This document shows positions 9,201 to 19,029 of a stretch of DNA of 64,000 nt, piece by piece. Below the pieces are notes generated by a model that did not search any database, had not been told where the DNA came from, and saw only the letters and a list, made by a program, of their open reading frames with translations. Every line of letters starts with the position of its first letter. Position 1 is the stretch's first letter. The translations under genes were made by a program, and so were the position numbers. Source of the DNA: Epithemia pelagica (Eukaryota > Bacillariophyta > Bacillariophyceae > Surirellales > Surirellaceae); assembly GCA_946965045.2 (NCBI GenBank), contig OX337230.1, positions 248,001 through 312,000 on the forward strand, in the 5' to 3' direction.

Positions 9201-12023
9201 CAATGGAGCTTGAGCAGGTAGAGCAAAATCATTTGTGCTTCCACTCGTATCGTCGACAAACCCTATCATGTAGAGTTGAGTCTTGAATTTTCTGCAAGGA
9301 GATTCGAATGTCGCCCCATACGCCTTTTCCTCGTAGACGTCGAAAAGCACACAGCTGATCACACACCAGATAGCTGGTGAGTTTCCTGCTCCTTGGCCCG
9401 AGCCATAGATTGGAAAAATCTGACAATGCTTGTAAAACCTTTCGGAAACACCCAATTTTGTTTTCAGGTAATATTTCGCTTCGGCCAAATTCCGAGCATT
9501 GATGAAAGTGATAGAACGGTGTTGTCCAGATGCTCGAGATGCAAGACTCCCGAAGTTCATCACTATACGGTCATAACATGCCGTAGCATCGTAGTCCATA
9601 TGGACTAAAGGTCGTTTGCTTGCCCTTGAAATCTCATATTGCATTTCTTCGATGAATGTAGGGATCACAGCATCTTTGCCGGGTACTCCACCAAACTGTG
9701 ACGGATTTAGGACTTGCTGATTGGAGCAGTTCGAAATCATCGTTCTCCCCTTGGTTGCCAAGACTAGATTGTAGTCTTGCTCGTATAGATGTATGACTCT
9801 CAACCGGTGGATTTTCAAGTTCCCCGGTTCTTTTAGAATCATAACATTTACGATGTGTTTCCAGCGTTCGTAGCAATAACCATTTACCAAGGCAACATTT
9901 AACAGTCCCACTTGCCAGTCAATCAAATCAGCTCTCTTTTCCTCTAGAGCTTCGAATTCGGTTGATTGTGGTTCTAGATCAGTCGGAGCTAACAGGACTT
10001 TACTGTGCCCGAGATGAAAGCCGGAGGGGGACGTGGTCGTGGATTCGGGCCATGCCTTAATCTTACCGATCCATTCCTCTTTTGTAAGACCTCCTGGCAC
10101 GCTGTCAAGATTGACGCGTGATTTCATATGATTTATCATCGATTGCGAAAGCTCGTCGATTTCTGGTGGTGCCCATGAGCCCTCTAAGATCAGTTCCGAA
10201 GTGTGACTGGATGCTCCCCAATCTACCCACTCAGAGAAAGGTGGAATTGTTGGGTAAGTGTTCTGCGCCTGTCCAAAATGTCGTTGATTGCGTTGAAGAA
10301 GCTTTGTCTCGATCTCTGAAGGAGTATCGATAGTTATCCATTCAGTACACGCGGCGTAGTCTTGGTCGTTGTCTTCAGCTGGTACATCAAGGCGAGTGAT
10401 ACCATTTTTTGTGGTTCCGCGGCATTTTCTGAGTTTATCGTACATTGCCTTGGTCCGTTCCGCTGCCATCCTGTGTTTGATTGCTTTGGAAGTTTTAGTA
10501 TCGCCTGATTTCTTTGCCTCTTCAAGAGCTAGTTTTAGTTCATTTTGTCTCCGAAAGACGGCTGTTTTGGTGATTTCAGTTATGCGTCGTTGGACAGCAC
10601 GTAACTGTGTTTGGCAATCATGAAGAGTATCAGGAATCAGAAAGGAGTGGCCATGGCGTGTTGTATGCATTAGTCCTGCGTCGAAATTGCGGTTCAACCT
10701 AATAGAAGAGATCACTTTCAAGAGAGTGTTCTTTTGGACTCGGAGGTCAGCAAGTTCACGCGAAAAGGGGATTGATCTTGGTTTCTTGGTGCAACGTTTG
10801 GCAGCGTACTTCCCTGCTCTTTGGAAATCCTTATCCAGTCGTTCCGCTAAGTCTTGATCCCAGTTATCTTTTAGTGACTGAAGTCTCATGCCAAAGTTGT
10901 GTCGCCGCAGAAAGTCGTGTTTAGATTCCATGTACTGACGGTTGGTACTTCGGTCTTTACTTGTAAATTCACGTGATGAGATCGGGCCGAGATTTGGTGT
11001 TTCGTTTCCAAACAATTGCACCACATCGAAGTCAATCACTATGTTCCGATGGTCTCCTCCTCTTCCACGCTTTTTGAACGGCTCGTAGCACCCAGTAAGA
11101 GCAGCTTGTGCTATTCCTGGGGTACAAAGTACGTAATCAATTCTTTCATGGCCAGAAACATGTGTGCCAAACTCCGTCATGCCAGTTAGTTGGAACATGA
11201 GATCAATCAACCCTCTGTCTGACTGTAGTTTTGACATGCCGGTCATAGAATCATTCAAAGCTTCGTTGAAGTCACCCATTACCAGTACTTCCGACTGTTG
11301 TGCTTGTCTATTTTCAATGAACTTGTTCAAATCTTCGACAAATGCGGCTCTCGGCGTGATATCGCGTCCTGCTTGGCGTAGTAAACTGATCTGTTGGACC
11401 GAGGCGGTGAAACTCCTTATGCGATTGTTTGTTGGGTCAACTATAGGTTGAGCGCAGACTTGGTATGCTGAGATGATCGTGATCGATTTCTGTCCTCTGC
11501 CAGACAAAACCTGGTAACTCCATCTTCCGAGCTTATCGCTGCCTTGAGAAACAACTCTTCCTGTGACGTGGCCTCCGGTTGCAAGTAGCGTGCCTCCTGG
11601 TTTGTAAAATGATCGACGTGGGGACGGAATAACACTGCTACTAAATACCAATCGGGAATGCTCAAAATGTTGTTGTATGGTGTTGAAGAGTGTTTCTTTG
11701 CATTTTGCATTTGTCGTATCCAATTTCGTCTCAAAAATTCCCCATGTGTCCGCCTCCAAATCATGTATTTCTTCGCAATATTCTGCGAAGTCTCCTCCTT
11801 TCTCGTCCAGGGTAAATCCGTTGGGGTTACAGCCGAAAATCCTGTAAATATCTCTTGTTTTTGTTGGTGGTGGTGTGCCTATATATTCGTTGTGTGCGTA
11901 GTTGAGTGCTGTCGTATCGTCGAGTGCGTCGAAAAATTCATGTGATTGAGAATGGTCGGTGTAGGTTGTAGTTGTTTCATCTAAGTAATCAGTGGAATGG
12001 TTGTTTCTAGCGGTACTAACCAT
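6291..12023 (-). CDS. LINE ORF2: APE endonuclease, reverse transcriptase, RNase H
   Basis: 1910 residues from ATG 12023. The apurinic-type endonuclease shows CNPNGF (near residue 68), FETKLD, GDFNEA, ERIDYVL and GGDHRN, the expected N, E, D/N, ID and H catalytic set. The reverse transcriptase follows, with motif A DYDATACYDR near 808 and the catalytic FVDD near 922 (FVDD instead of the commoner YADD). RNase H follows with CSDGSA (near 1439), YTDSKS, HVKGHQDN (near 1561) and an acidic D near 1587. A C-terminal CPSC...HFLRC zinc-finger-like cluster sits near 1697. Together these support target-primed reverse transcription. The start overlaps the end of ORF1 by 8 bases. No frameshift or stop interrupts it. 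Confidence 0.95.
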   Translation of the reverse strand: MVSTARNNHSTDYLDETTTTYTDHSQSHEFFDALDDTTALNYAHNEYIGTPPPTKTRDIYRIFGCNPNGFTLDEKGGDFAEYCEEIHDLEADTWGIFETKLDTTNAKCKETLFNTIQQHFEHSRLVFSSSVIPSPRRSFYKPGGTLLATGGHVTGRVVSQGSDKLGRWSYQVLSGRGQKSITIISAYQVCAQPIVDPTNNRIRSFTASVQQISLLRQAGRDITPRAAFVEDLNKFIENRQAQQSEVLVMGDFNEALNDSMTGMSKLQSDRGLIDLMFQLTGMTEFGTHVSGHERIDYVLCTPGIAQAALTGCYEPFKKRGRGGDHRNIVIDFDVVQLFGNETPNLGPISSREFTSKDRSTNRQYMESKHDFLRRHNFGMRLQSLKDNWDQDLAERLDKDFQRAGKYAAKRCTKKPRSIPFSRELADLRVQKNTLLKVISSIRLNRNFDAGLMHTTRHGHSFLIPDTLHDCQTQLRAVQRRITEITKTAVFRRQNELKLALEEAKKSGDTKTSKAIKHRMAAERTKAMYDKLRKCRGTTKNGITRLDVPAEDNDQDYAACTEWITIDTPSEIETKLLQRNQRHFGQAQNTYPTIPPFSEWVDWGASSHTSELILEGSWAPPEIDELSQSMINHMKSRVNLDSVPGGLTKEEWIGKIKAWPESTTTSPSGFHLGHSKVLLAPTDLEPQSTEFEALEEKRADLIDWQVGLLNVALVNGYCYERWKHIVNVMILKEPGNLKIHRLRVIHLYEQDYNLVLATKGRTMISNCSNQQVLNPSQFGGVPGKDAVIPTFIEEMQYEISRASKRPLVHMDYDATACYDRIVMNFGSLASRASGQHRSITFINARNLAEAKYYLKTKLGVSERFYKHCQIFPIYGSGQGAGNSPAIWCVISCVLFDVYEEKAYGATFESPCRKFKTQLYMIGFVDDTSGSTNDFALPAQAPLDTYISKATHDAQRWNDTLSLSGGALNLEKCTYHFMHYTFSIDGLPNLQHGQCGPDVTIHLHGTDQPQKLRQLSSYACHKTLGVQKSPKCTDSELYAALDKKNKAHIRTMANSPFTRTDSWAYYHSIYLPSMTYPFPSSTLSDSNCQSLQRPFKQVFLPRYGFNRNTPNAVVYGPTEYGGLALRDLSVEKSISQIYLFLACVRSQGVASELALIAVSWGQFLAGISKPILQHVDIRLPHMEPMVWIPQVRSFLASIKCTVELTTTFVPPLQRQGDSFLMDHAISLDFNDTELCLVNACRLYLGVTLMSDIVTVDGKYLSLFAIDCSRDTHSRAKGLLPYQTNPSRKAWTIWKRLLLSFTVSGSLKRLHRPLGAWLVTGLDTYRQWNEYLDPTNYSLYVQIDDQFERFVYQRPYFVTTASLVNMLPSTCLPAQSVHQNGRRTLLPVSPATITPPEAPAIDLSSHISKLEDWESQLLRGFEILCSLNTLQHELFQTNLQLLLCSDGSAAQFRGTFGCVGCTLQGLRLFRLNGPAPGYRTSSFRSESYGCLSILRFLFRLFEFYSQSLPDSVTVYTDSKSLVQTINKRLEWSYDFTYSTMNPDWDIQQSISSTVRQFPQVPSFCHVKGHQDNNVAPSTLSLPAQLNVEADNLASSYVYPPSISSRIAPLIGGATAILHGPFGTINSNYRSILRTLASAPTLRNYLRNKHDWSSDVFNSIDWESHGIAVRSNFSRRHFVVKFLHQWLPLGHLKARYATYYSDECPSCPQPTHEDHDHFLRCPNRSWLGSLLDDLREFWHDHHVHPSLCTLLTEYLHSWFSSTQPSPLPTTSPYFALQRTQLNIGLDQLILGRFALLWSALQDTYASTTTESAISGQRFVTSTIKLMWVHMYQLWKTRNEALHGSTSPSRETAAYAQAQREVAALYSIRHTVLPRDQSLFYDSLDTHFSIDTTSVALRSWLNTWRPVILHSANHT

Positions 12024-13749
12024 GAGAGGTAAAGCTTCCCTCGTTGGTCATGCTAACATCCGCATTCTCGCTGGATGTTCGTTCATGTACCATGCTCACA
12101 TCGGTGGACACCCGTTGAGCTGTCATCGCGGAGTCTCCAGCGTCACCTTCCTTTGAGGTTTTACGCGCTGCGCTGCTCCCGTCGTAATGTGGACGCTTGT
12201 TCGTAACTGTTGTTGGATCATCGTTCGTCGAGGCTTGAGTTGTGGCAGATTGGTGCTCGTCCTTCTCGGCTCTCATCGCTTCTCGTACTATCAATGCAAT
12301 GCGAGCATCGTCATTGGATTGTTTCGTCATAAGCATCTCAAACTTCTCTTTCAGACTCATCAATTCGTTTTCTAGGCGCTCGTTGCGCGTACGAAGTTTG
12401 TCGTAATCTTCTTGTGTGATCTGGCTCCCAGTATCAGTAGTGACGACTGTTTTTGTTTCAACTACTGTGGGAATTTGGACATGCGCTGTAGACCACGCTT
12501 GCATCACGGGAGTAGAGGTTGCAGGCGGCAGATCGTAGGTGCCGTTGACTCCTGAATTAGACTTGTTTGTGTAGAGGGTAGAGCATGCGGTGACGTATGA
12601 TTGAAATGATTTTGCTTCACTATCTTCGTGTTCTTCGTCAGGTCCAAGCATTGGGATCTCACTGCGGAAGCAAAGTCTTGGGGTAGACACGTGAAGTTCG
12701 GACACGTCAATATTTTCGCGCTGTACTGCTTCTTCTGTCCAAGCGGCTAAATTAGCACGAACAATACGAACCACTTCATCGAAGTTTCGCTCAGTTGTAT
12801 GAATACTATAACGTCCTCGGGTGGCCCATTTCTTGTGTTTCGCAATGATACCAACTCCTGGAATCTGGCGTAGTTTCAATTCCACGTAAAACATTGCTTG
12901 GTGATGGACTCCTTCGATTGGGACAATTCGACTGCGGCTGAGAAACAAGTTCTGACGAATGATTGATTTCTTGTACGTGTCAGCTCCTTCTTTAGTGTGC
13001 CTCATCTTGTGAAAGATGAACCGAGGATTCTTTGCATAAGTCTTCATCAAGATACCAATCATGGTTTTGGCATCAGCTTGTCGACACTGTAAGTCGTAGG
13101 CTTTGGTCGAGAGTCGATTGTTCTCGGTGGTATAAGTAAACGGTGAAGAAAAGTTACACTTGAACTCTGGAACCTTTCCAAGGGGGATGTTAGCTTTCGT
13201 GATGTCATCTTGAATGGGCTTGATCATTTCCTCATTGATGACGTTCGATGCATCGGTGCCAACAAAGAATCCCAAGTTAGAGACATTGAGATCATCTTCA
13301 GACCATGGGTGAATGGTCATCCTTCCTTTAGTAATTAGCAGTTGATCTGAGACATCGGTGTGTCGGCGAATCTCACTTAGAGATATGCGAGAACGAAAGC
13401 GGTGAATCGCGACGTAAATCGGGTTCCTCTGTTTCAATTCGTTTCCTTTCGAGTAATGTAACTTAAAGTTACGCAGATAGTCATTGTATGACATCAATTT
13501 CTTGAATGCTTTCTTCGACTGGCCGTAGTTATTGAAAATCTCAATCTCTGGAAATACCTTCATGATCACATGAAGAGTATCGTAGTGAGACTTAGCAACG
13601 TTGATGTTTGCTTTCGGAGACGGACGGAAGAGGAACTTAACCACAAATTCCTTCTCTTCACCTTCGTACGAGATAAATTGATTCTTCGTATTAGGAGTTG
13701 AAGTGCTAACATCGTCTAGAGACATGCCGTTAGGAGAGCTTTCCGCCAT
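12016..13749 (-). CDS. LINE ORF1, putative RNA-binding/coiled-coil protein
   Basis: 577 residues from ATG 13749 to TAG 12016-12018, directly upstream of ORF2 and overlapping it by ATGGTTAG. The N-terminal two thirds is basic and globular, with no CCHC knuckle or RRM that I can see. Residues near 445-500 (DKLRTRNERLENELMSLKEK) read as a coiled coil, as in many ORF1 proteins that trimerise. The last 70 residues are polar and low-complexity. Its job as the nucleic-acid chaperone or RNP protein is inferred from position and the coiled coil. It could alternatively belong to a family-specific ORF1 type. Confidence 0.8.
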   Translation of the reverse strand: MAESSPNGMSLDDVSTSTPNTKNQFISYEGEEKEFVVKFLFRPSPKANINVAKSHYDTLHVIMKVFPEIEIFNNYGQSKKAFKKLMSYNDYLRNFKLHYSKGNELKQRNPIYVAIHRFRSRISLSEIRRHTDVSDQLLITKGRMTIHPWSEDDLNVSNLGFFVGTDASNVINEEMIKPIQDDITKANIPLGKVPEFKCNFSSPFTYTTENNRLSTKAYDLQCRQADAKTMIGILMKTYAKNPRFIFHKMRHTKEGADTYKKSIIRQNLFLSRSRIVPIEGVHHQAMFYVELKLRQIPGVGIIAKHKKWATRGRYSIHTTERNFDEVVRIVRANLAAWTEEAVQRENIDVSELHVSTPRLCFRSEIPMLGPDEEHEDSEAKSFQSYVTACSTLYTNKSNSGVNGTYDLPPATSTPVMQAWSTAHVQIPTVVETKTVVTTDTGSQITQEDYDKLRTRNERLENELMSLKEKFEMLMTKQSNDDARIALIVREAMRAEKDEHQSATTQASTNDDPTTVTNKRPHYDGSSAARKTSKEGDAGDSAMTAQRVSTDVSMVHERTSSENADVSMTNEGSFTSHG

Positions 13750-13878
13750 GGTGGAGAGCCACTCTTTCGGTCACAAGGAGGGCTACGGTAGGGCCGGTAC
13801 TAAGAGTACTGGATGGGCCTGATTCTCTTACACAACAGAAAATTAGAGTCTTTCTGTTTTGCTCGACCAGAGAATTAT

Positions 13879-13897
13879 AAAAGAAAGTATGAGGCGA
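13879..13897. repeat. Target-site duplication, 5-prime side of the LINE
   Basis: Exact copy of 6146-6164. Joining the flanks rebuilds an uninterrupted pre-insertion site lying between the divergent P450 and RBR ligase genes. Confidence 0.93.
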
Positions 13898-14424
13898 ATA
13901 TCGTGACGTGGCATGAAACGCGATCGATCGACGATCGAAGGAGCTGCCCCCCGGGATAGAAAGGGCCCCCCCAAGAAAACCCCAAAGACCTTGGTGATGT
14001 CACGGGGATGACAGTCCCCCATCGCTCCCCAAAAATGTCGAATCTTTCAGGTACTACACATTATACTTCCTAGCACTGCGTTATGTTAATTGGGCGTATA
14101 CGCGAATTTTTCATAGTAGCTATCGCCGCTGAGGAGCATCACTGCAAAAGTGGTGCGGAGGAGACACAAACCTCGAACGTCGGTCTTTTTTTATATTCTT
14201 TTGGTGTGTCATTTTTTCAAGTTGTTTGTATGTTTGTTTGCTTGTTCTAAAAGAGAATTGACTGCGGAGAGATACCATCACTGTCTTTGTTCTCTCTTTG
14301 TGTCGCTGCTGCTGTTGGGGGTTGTGACCTCGTTTGACTTGTGTGCGTGAGACGAGAAATTCTTTGGGAGACAACCACCATCACCACCACCACAAGCTGG
14401 AGAGACTACTGCGAAACAACAAAC
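13898..14424. other. Intergenic upstream of the RBR ligase
   Basis: Contains clustered CG-rich direct repeats (GATCGATCGACGATCG near 13921), C/G homopolymer runs near 13946-13976 and T-rich tracts. It is the promoter side of the RBR gene, formerly contiguous with the P450 promoter before the LINE inserted. No gene seen. Confidence 0.5.
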
Positions 14425-15181
14425 ATGTTGTCATCATCATCATCATCATCCCACGAACCCAACACTAGCAACAATGACGACAAGGTTCAATGGGAACCAC
14501 GAATCACAGACCATGGAACCGGAGCTACGAGTAGTACGAATACGGATCCATTGAGCGCAACATCCTCCTCCTCTTCGTCCGACACATCGGCCACAACGAC
14601 CACCACCACCCCATTAACTTCGCCTGCAACAACCTCGACCGTGACATGTCTCATTTGTTATGAAGACTATCCTCTCTATCATCCTCCTTCCACGACGACA
14701 CGGCTGAAACAACTGGAGGACCTGAGGATGAAAGAGGATGGGCCATCCAAACCTACCACCACGACCATGGCGGTCCAATTGCCGCAGTGCCATCACGTCT
14801 TTTGTCAAGACTGTCTGTCCTTGCATTGTCACTATATTTTGACATCGTACAATCCCTATCAACCCTTGGACCAAGTGGTGCCCCTTCCGTGTCCCTGTCG
14901 CACGGGTCACGACCCTCCGTGTCTCGAGTCCTGCTTGTCCTCTGATCTGGTTCACTGGGCTTTGCGAATTGGGACCAAACCATTCGAACAAACGGACCAG
15001 GACCAGGACGATGCACGTATAATGGTACCATCGTCCACCAACTCAACCATGGATTCAACTGAGGAGGAGGAGAAAGAGGTCCAAGCATTCGCACCCCATT
15101 CACAAGGCATCTTCCGACTCCCTTCTCACGACGACCCAACAACACAATCTCTGGTGGATTCGGGTTCCAGAACCACAACAA

Positions 15182-15244
<63 letters not shown>

Positions 15245-16317
15245 TACCATCACGACAGGAAGACAACAACAACAACAACAACAACAACAACAGCAACAAC
15301 AACAACAAGAATGAACGATTGTGGACACGCTATCAAAGTCTCCTATCCATGTTGGAGAATGCCACACTCCTGTCGCAGCAACTTTGTCCGCACTGCGACC
15401 ATCTCATGACACGTACGACGAGTACCACGACACGACAAACGAGCCGTGTCACGTCTCCCACGACGGACACGGGTACTACCACAACTAGTACGACTACGAC
15501 AAGAACAACAACAACAACCACCACCCATCATCAGATGCAATGTTGTGGATGCGGTCATGTCGTGCAACTCCTGCCCTCGTGCCATGACGCCACGGGAGCA
15601 GGCACGCAATCCTCCCAACACTGCAGTAATAGTAGTGCGTTTCCGACCACCACATCGTTGCAGGATCAGCAACAACAACAAGAATCGGAACGCATCTTGC
15701 AGCAGTGTACCAAACCCTGTTCGCATTGTGGATGTCGCATTTTCAAAGAGGGAGGCTGTGATCACATGGTCTGTGGCTATTGCCATCAAGACATGTGTTA
15801 CAAGTGCGGGACGCACCGGTACTTGACGGGCAAACAAATTCGTACCTGTACCAAGTGTCAACAATCCTATTTGGATCATCGACATCGACACTATCATGTC
15901 TGTCGATCCATCCTCTTGATGCCAATCGTCTTGCCTTTTTATCTCTTGTATACCGCATTGGCGTGTCTCGTGGCACTCGTATCGTTGGGCTTTTGTTGCT
16001 GTTGTGGTTGTACCATGACACCCAATCCGGATCAACCTGCCAGTATCGCTTCCTCGCTTAAAATGGGACTGTACGTCCTTTTCCTACCCTTCTTGTTTCT
16101 CGTCCATGAATGGGGATGGTCCTTGGACTTTGTCGATCAACTTCAAACACCTATTGACGAACGGCGACAACACGCACGAGGAAGAGGAGGACAACAACCT
16201 CGAGAAATTCCCACCATGCCCACCATGGATGAAGATGATGATGACGATGACGATGAGGAGGACGAACAAGAAGAGGAGCAAGCCATGGAACAAGGACTTT
16301 CTTCGAGACCGTATTGA
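14425..16317 (+). CDS. RBR-type E3 ubiquitin ligase with C-terminal membrane segments
   Basis: 630 residues from ATG 14425; the open frame extends upstream only from a GTG. RING1 begins at CLICYEDY (Cys 74 and 77) and continues with CHHVFCQDC. A central Cys/His region (CPHCDHL...CCGCGHVV) fits the in-between-RING. RING2 reads CSHCGCRIFKEGGCDHM, followed by CGYCHQDMCYKCG, including the GGC cysteine that carries ubiquitin as a thioester in parkin-type ligases. Two hydrophobic segments follow (ILLMPIVLPFYLLYTALACL and MGLYVLFLPFLFLV), so the enzyme is probably membrane-anchored like RNF19/RNF144 proteins. Long Ser and Asn runs separate RING1 from the IBR. The acidic tail is DDDDDDDEEDEQEEEQ. Ligase identity is well supported; substrates are unknown. 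Confidence 0.87.
15184..15309 (+). repeat. TCA and AAC trinucleotide runs inside the RBR gene
   Basis: About 20 consecutive TCA codons are followed by a run of AAC codons broken by one AGC. They encode poly-Ser and poly-Asn in the linker after RING1. Such runs are likely to vary in length between alleles. Confidence 0.9.
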
Positions 16318-16869
16318 CGACAGGATTCAAGGCTACTGGACACCTGCATCCAGCAGGGGGAGGATATGAATCACCTCTGTATATACATCGAATTCATTCC
16401 TCGCGCTATAATTCTGCAATAAAACGAGGTTCTCTCTCGTAAAGGACCAACAAGAGTTTTATTACTGTGGGTGTCTGCTAGTTTTGGTTTGAAATTCGAA
16501 CCAAGGACCGTGTGGCAGCTACTAATAGCTGGTATCGCTCAAGTATGGTTCCCCACGGTATACATTGGACCGAAGAATATAGAGTGCGTAGACTCTCTAC
16601 GATCACGATAATGCACGAATCATGGACATTCTTAAAAAAATAATAATAGCATAGAGAAGGAGAATCACCTGGTACTGATTGTTTGTTTCCCTACTCCCGG
16701 CCAATCACAACGCATCTTAAAATTCAGTCCCATCCCCAAATAGGAGTAGTTCCTGAAACGAGAGGACCACAGGATCCGAATTCATTCCGGCCAATCGCAA
16801 GGCTTTATAAAATCCATACAATCGAAAACCATAAAATCTTATAAAGTTTCTCGAGCTTTTGAGATAGCC
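16318..16869. promoter_or_regulatory. Promoter region of F-box-like copy 2, with paired CCAAT boxes
   Basis: CCAAT cores lie at 16701-16705 and 16791-16795, both in the context CCGGCCAATC, about 170 and 80 bases before the ATG at 16870. A TATA-like CTTTATAAAATCC follows the second box. The same pair precedes copy 3. No gene is seen in the rest of the gap. Confidence 0.55.
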
Positions 16870-18053
16870 ATGGACTACCAGGACGAAGATGACGGGTTCT
16901 GGTGGCAAGAGTTTGAACATGTCCGCCGCGAGACGGAGCGATTGAATCTATCTTCGAACCGAAAATTGCGCAGGAAAAAACCGAGAATGTATCTCCGATA
17001 CTGCCATCGTCTCTGTCGTCTGCGTTTCCGGTGGGGTTCTTTAACGACGAAAAAGGAATTGGGTGCCACCTCTTTGAAAGTCGCATCCGTGCCTTTTTGT
17101 CGGTACGTGACGTGGGAGCATGTGCCATGACATGCCGTGCCTTGTCCAAGCTGTGCCCCACCTATATACTGTTCAAGAACTCTTGTGTGATCAACAACAA
17201 ACCATTCGGGAACAGCCAAGCGAAGAAGAGGCCTCAACGGACCCAGACGAACAACATCCACTGACTCCTGAGCAACAGCGAATGACCATTGGTGCCCTTG
17301 TCATGAGACTGGTTACAACCTATGATATGGAACAAGATAGACCCACCCGCTTGGTCAAACCGAAGGGTCAAAATGAGAAATGTCGAGACAAGGTCTACCA
17401 TCCAAGCGAACTACCCAAAGTGAAACTCCTCATGAAGGAATTTTTCCGTGGTTTTAAACACCACAAGATCGACAACGACAGCCAGTTCATGTCGTTATGT
17501 GGTCCTATAGTGCTATCTTGTCGTACAGCTTGCGTCCGTTCCATCCAAATGGTTCAATTATCAACGCCGACTTGAAATATCCGTTCGACGGCAATTCCGT
17601 GGCCTTGTCCAGCAACTGGGTGTTAGTATCTGCCTTCTTGGATGGTATGCACGAAATTATGCATGGGTCTGCGTACAATGTTACGCATATCCTTCGAATG
17701 TTGATCCTGTACAATCCAATTCCACATTCCCAAAGCGCGCCGCAAAACGTCTTTATGGAGGATCCTCATTTGTACTCTTGGGACGACGAAGAAATTCCTA
17801 ATTCCCTTGAGTACGTTTCGGACGCCACAAGGAACGATTGGTATTGACTCCGGCGCCCCATGTCCGATACCAATGGTGGTACACACGCCTCATGGGTGAT
17901 GCATGCCCCCGGGTCACCAAAACGTTGGTCATCTTTGCCAGGGATACGGATAGCGATATGGTGCGACCCTTTTTCATCCATGAAAATTGTCGAATCAACT
18001 TCCCCCTCAAGGCCGGAGGAGACGATGGGTCACATGATGACAAGACTGAGTAA
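16870..18053 (+). pseudogene. F-box-like family protein, copy 2 (multiply frameshifted)
   Basis: Retains the ATG (16870) and the end of the intact copy, but the reading frame changes at least four times: after the N-terminal basic region near 17030, after the F-box-like segment near 17150, near 17530 after the block ending in DNDSQFMS, and near 17838 before the C-terminal block. Blocks still recognisable are GFFNDEKGIGCHLFESRIR, SVRDVGACAMTCRAL, MRLVTTYDMEQDRPTR, SSNWVLVSAFLD and WWYTRLMGDACP...FPLKAGG. Multiple indels rule out simple sequencing error. It forms the left half of a segmental duplication with copy 3. Confidence 0.88.
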
Positions 18054-18713
18054 TAAGTATATAGTGAATCTTGAGCATCTCGCAACAATGGGTTCCTTCA
18101 TTATTTAGTGTCCCTTTCGATTGGTGTTCATCTGTTTTGTCATGTCCATTCTAGGTAGTCCATCACAGTTACTTTTCTCCGATACGTAATAGCAGAGACC
18201 ACACAAGTGTTCTTTTTGGTTTTCCATTCGTGACTCTCTACAGTTAGCTTCGTTTCATCAAATATCCCTTTTGATTTGGATCCATCTGTTTTGTCCTTGG
18301 GCAAGCATCAGTACTATATATCGCAACCCGGTCGGAACTGGTCGAACGTAGCTTTTTGTACCTTGTTGTCGTACAAGGAGTCGCTTGTTGGCGCTCTCAT
18401 TGCCGTGGGCTTGTTCGTGGGTAGTGGTTGGGAGTCTGATACCTGATGCCTGCAGGGAGAAAAACTTAATCGCCTGAACTCGAAGTCGTAGAACGCTTCG
18501 AAGGTAGACTGAGAATAAAATTTTTCTCACTGCAATCTTGGAAGAAAGGAGACAATCGTCGTATCCACTTTTATTGGTGGAGACCGCACGAGTGTGGAAA
18601 TACACAGGCATTCCCGGTGAAACGAATCCTTGTTGATGGGATACACTTGATCATCGCCAGGGCATGCCAAAGTTGCCCCGTGTTTCGTCCCAAAATATTG
18701 CCCTATTCTTTAG

Positions 18714-18935
18714 CAGTCAGTCCATGTCGCCGCGGTCCTTAAGTGTCATCTTGTCGTACTCTGGTACAGATCCCGCTTATCTTTACACAGTTCCATCACG
18801 ATTTGCACTTCGAACCAGCTTCTTTCGGTATTCTCAGAATTGGATCTTGGTATCAACCTTTTCACTATAGCTTGGACTATGTTCTGCACGGATCTGCTTA
18901 CATTCGTTTTTCTTCGACCTCATCGAGATTCGAAA
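18714..18935 (+). pseudogene. F-box-like family fragment, copy 4
   Basis: A short piece resembling the middle of the family: a frame with SVILSYS, then SQNWILVSTF, and in a second frame YVLHGSAY, matching SVMLSYC, SSNWVLVSAF and the SAYNVTH region of the other copies. It sits inside the spacer that separates the decayed F-box copy from the decayed galactosidase tail, so an extra insertion or rearrangement brought it here. Frames are broken. Confidence 0.5.
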
Positions 18936-19029
18936 TTCATGTCTTTTTGTCCATGAATATCTAACCTTTCTCGTCTTGCGTGTGGTTGCCCTTCCTGAGT
19001 TCGCATGGATGAGCGAGTAATACTTGAGC

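Larger units (their letters stand above)
6165..13878 (-). mobile_element. Complete non-LTR (LINE) retrotransposon, two ORFs
   Basis: A 7.7-kb element bounded by a perfect 19-20-bp target-site duplication. Transcription order on the minus strand: a 5-prime leader of about 130 bases, ORF1 (13749-12016), ORF2 (12023-6291; endonuclease, reverse transcriptase, RNase H, zinc knuckle), a 3-prime UTR of about 115 bases and a homopolymer tail. Both ORFs are uninterrupted and the duplications are identical, so insertion looks recent. There are no long terminal repeats. The sense strand ends in about 13 T residues, not A, which is unusual. The APE-RT-RNase H order fits the I/R1/LOA-like groups and algal relatives such as Ambal; the clade is inference. 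Confidence 0.95.
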
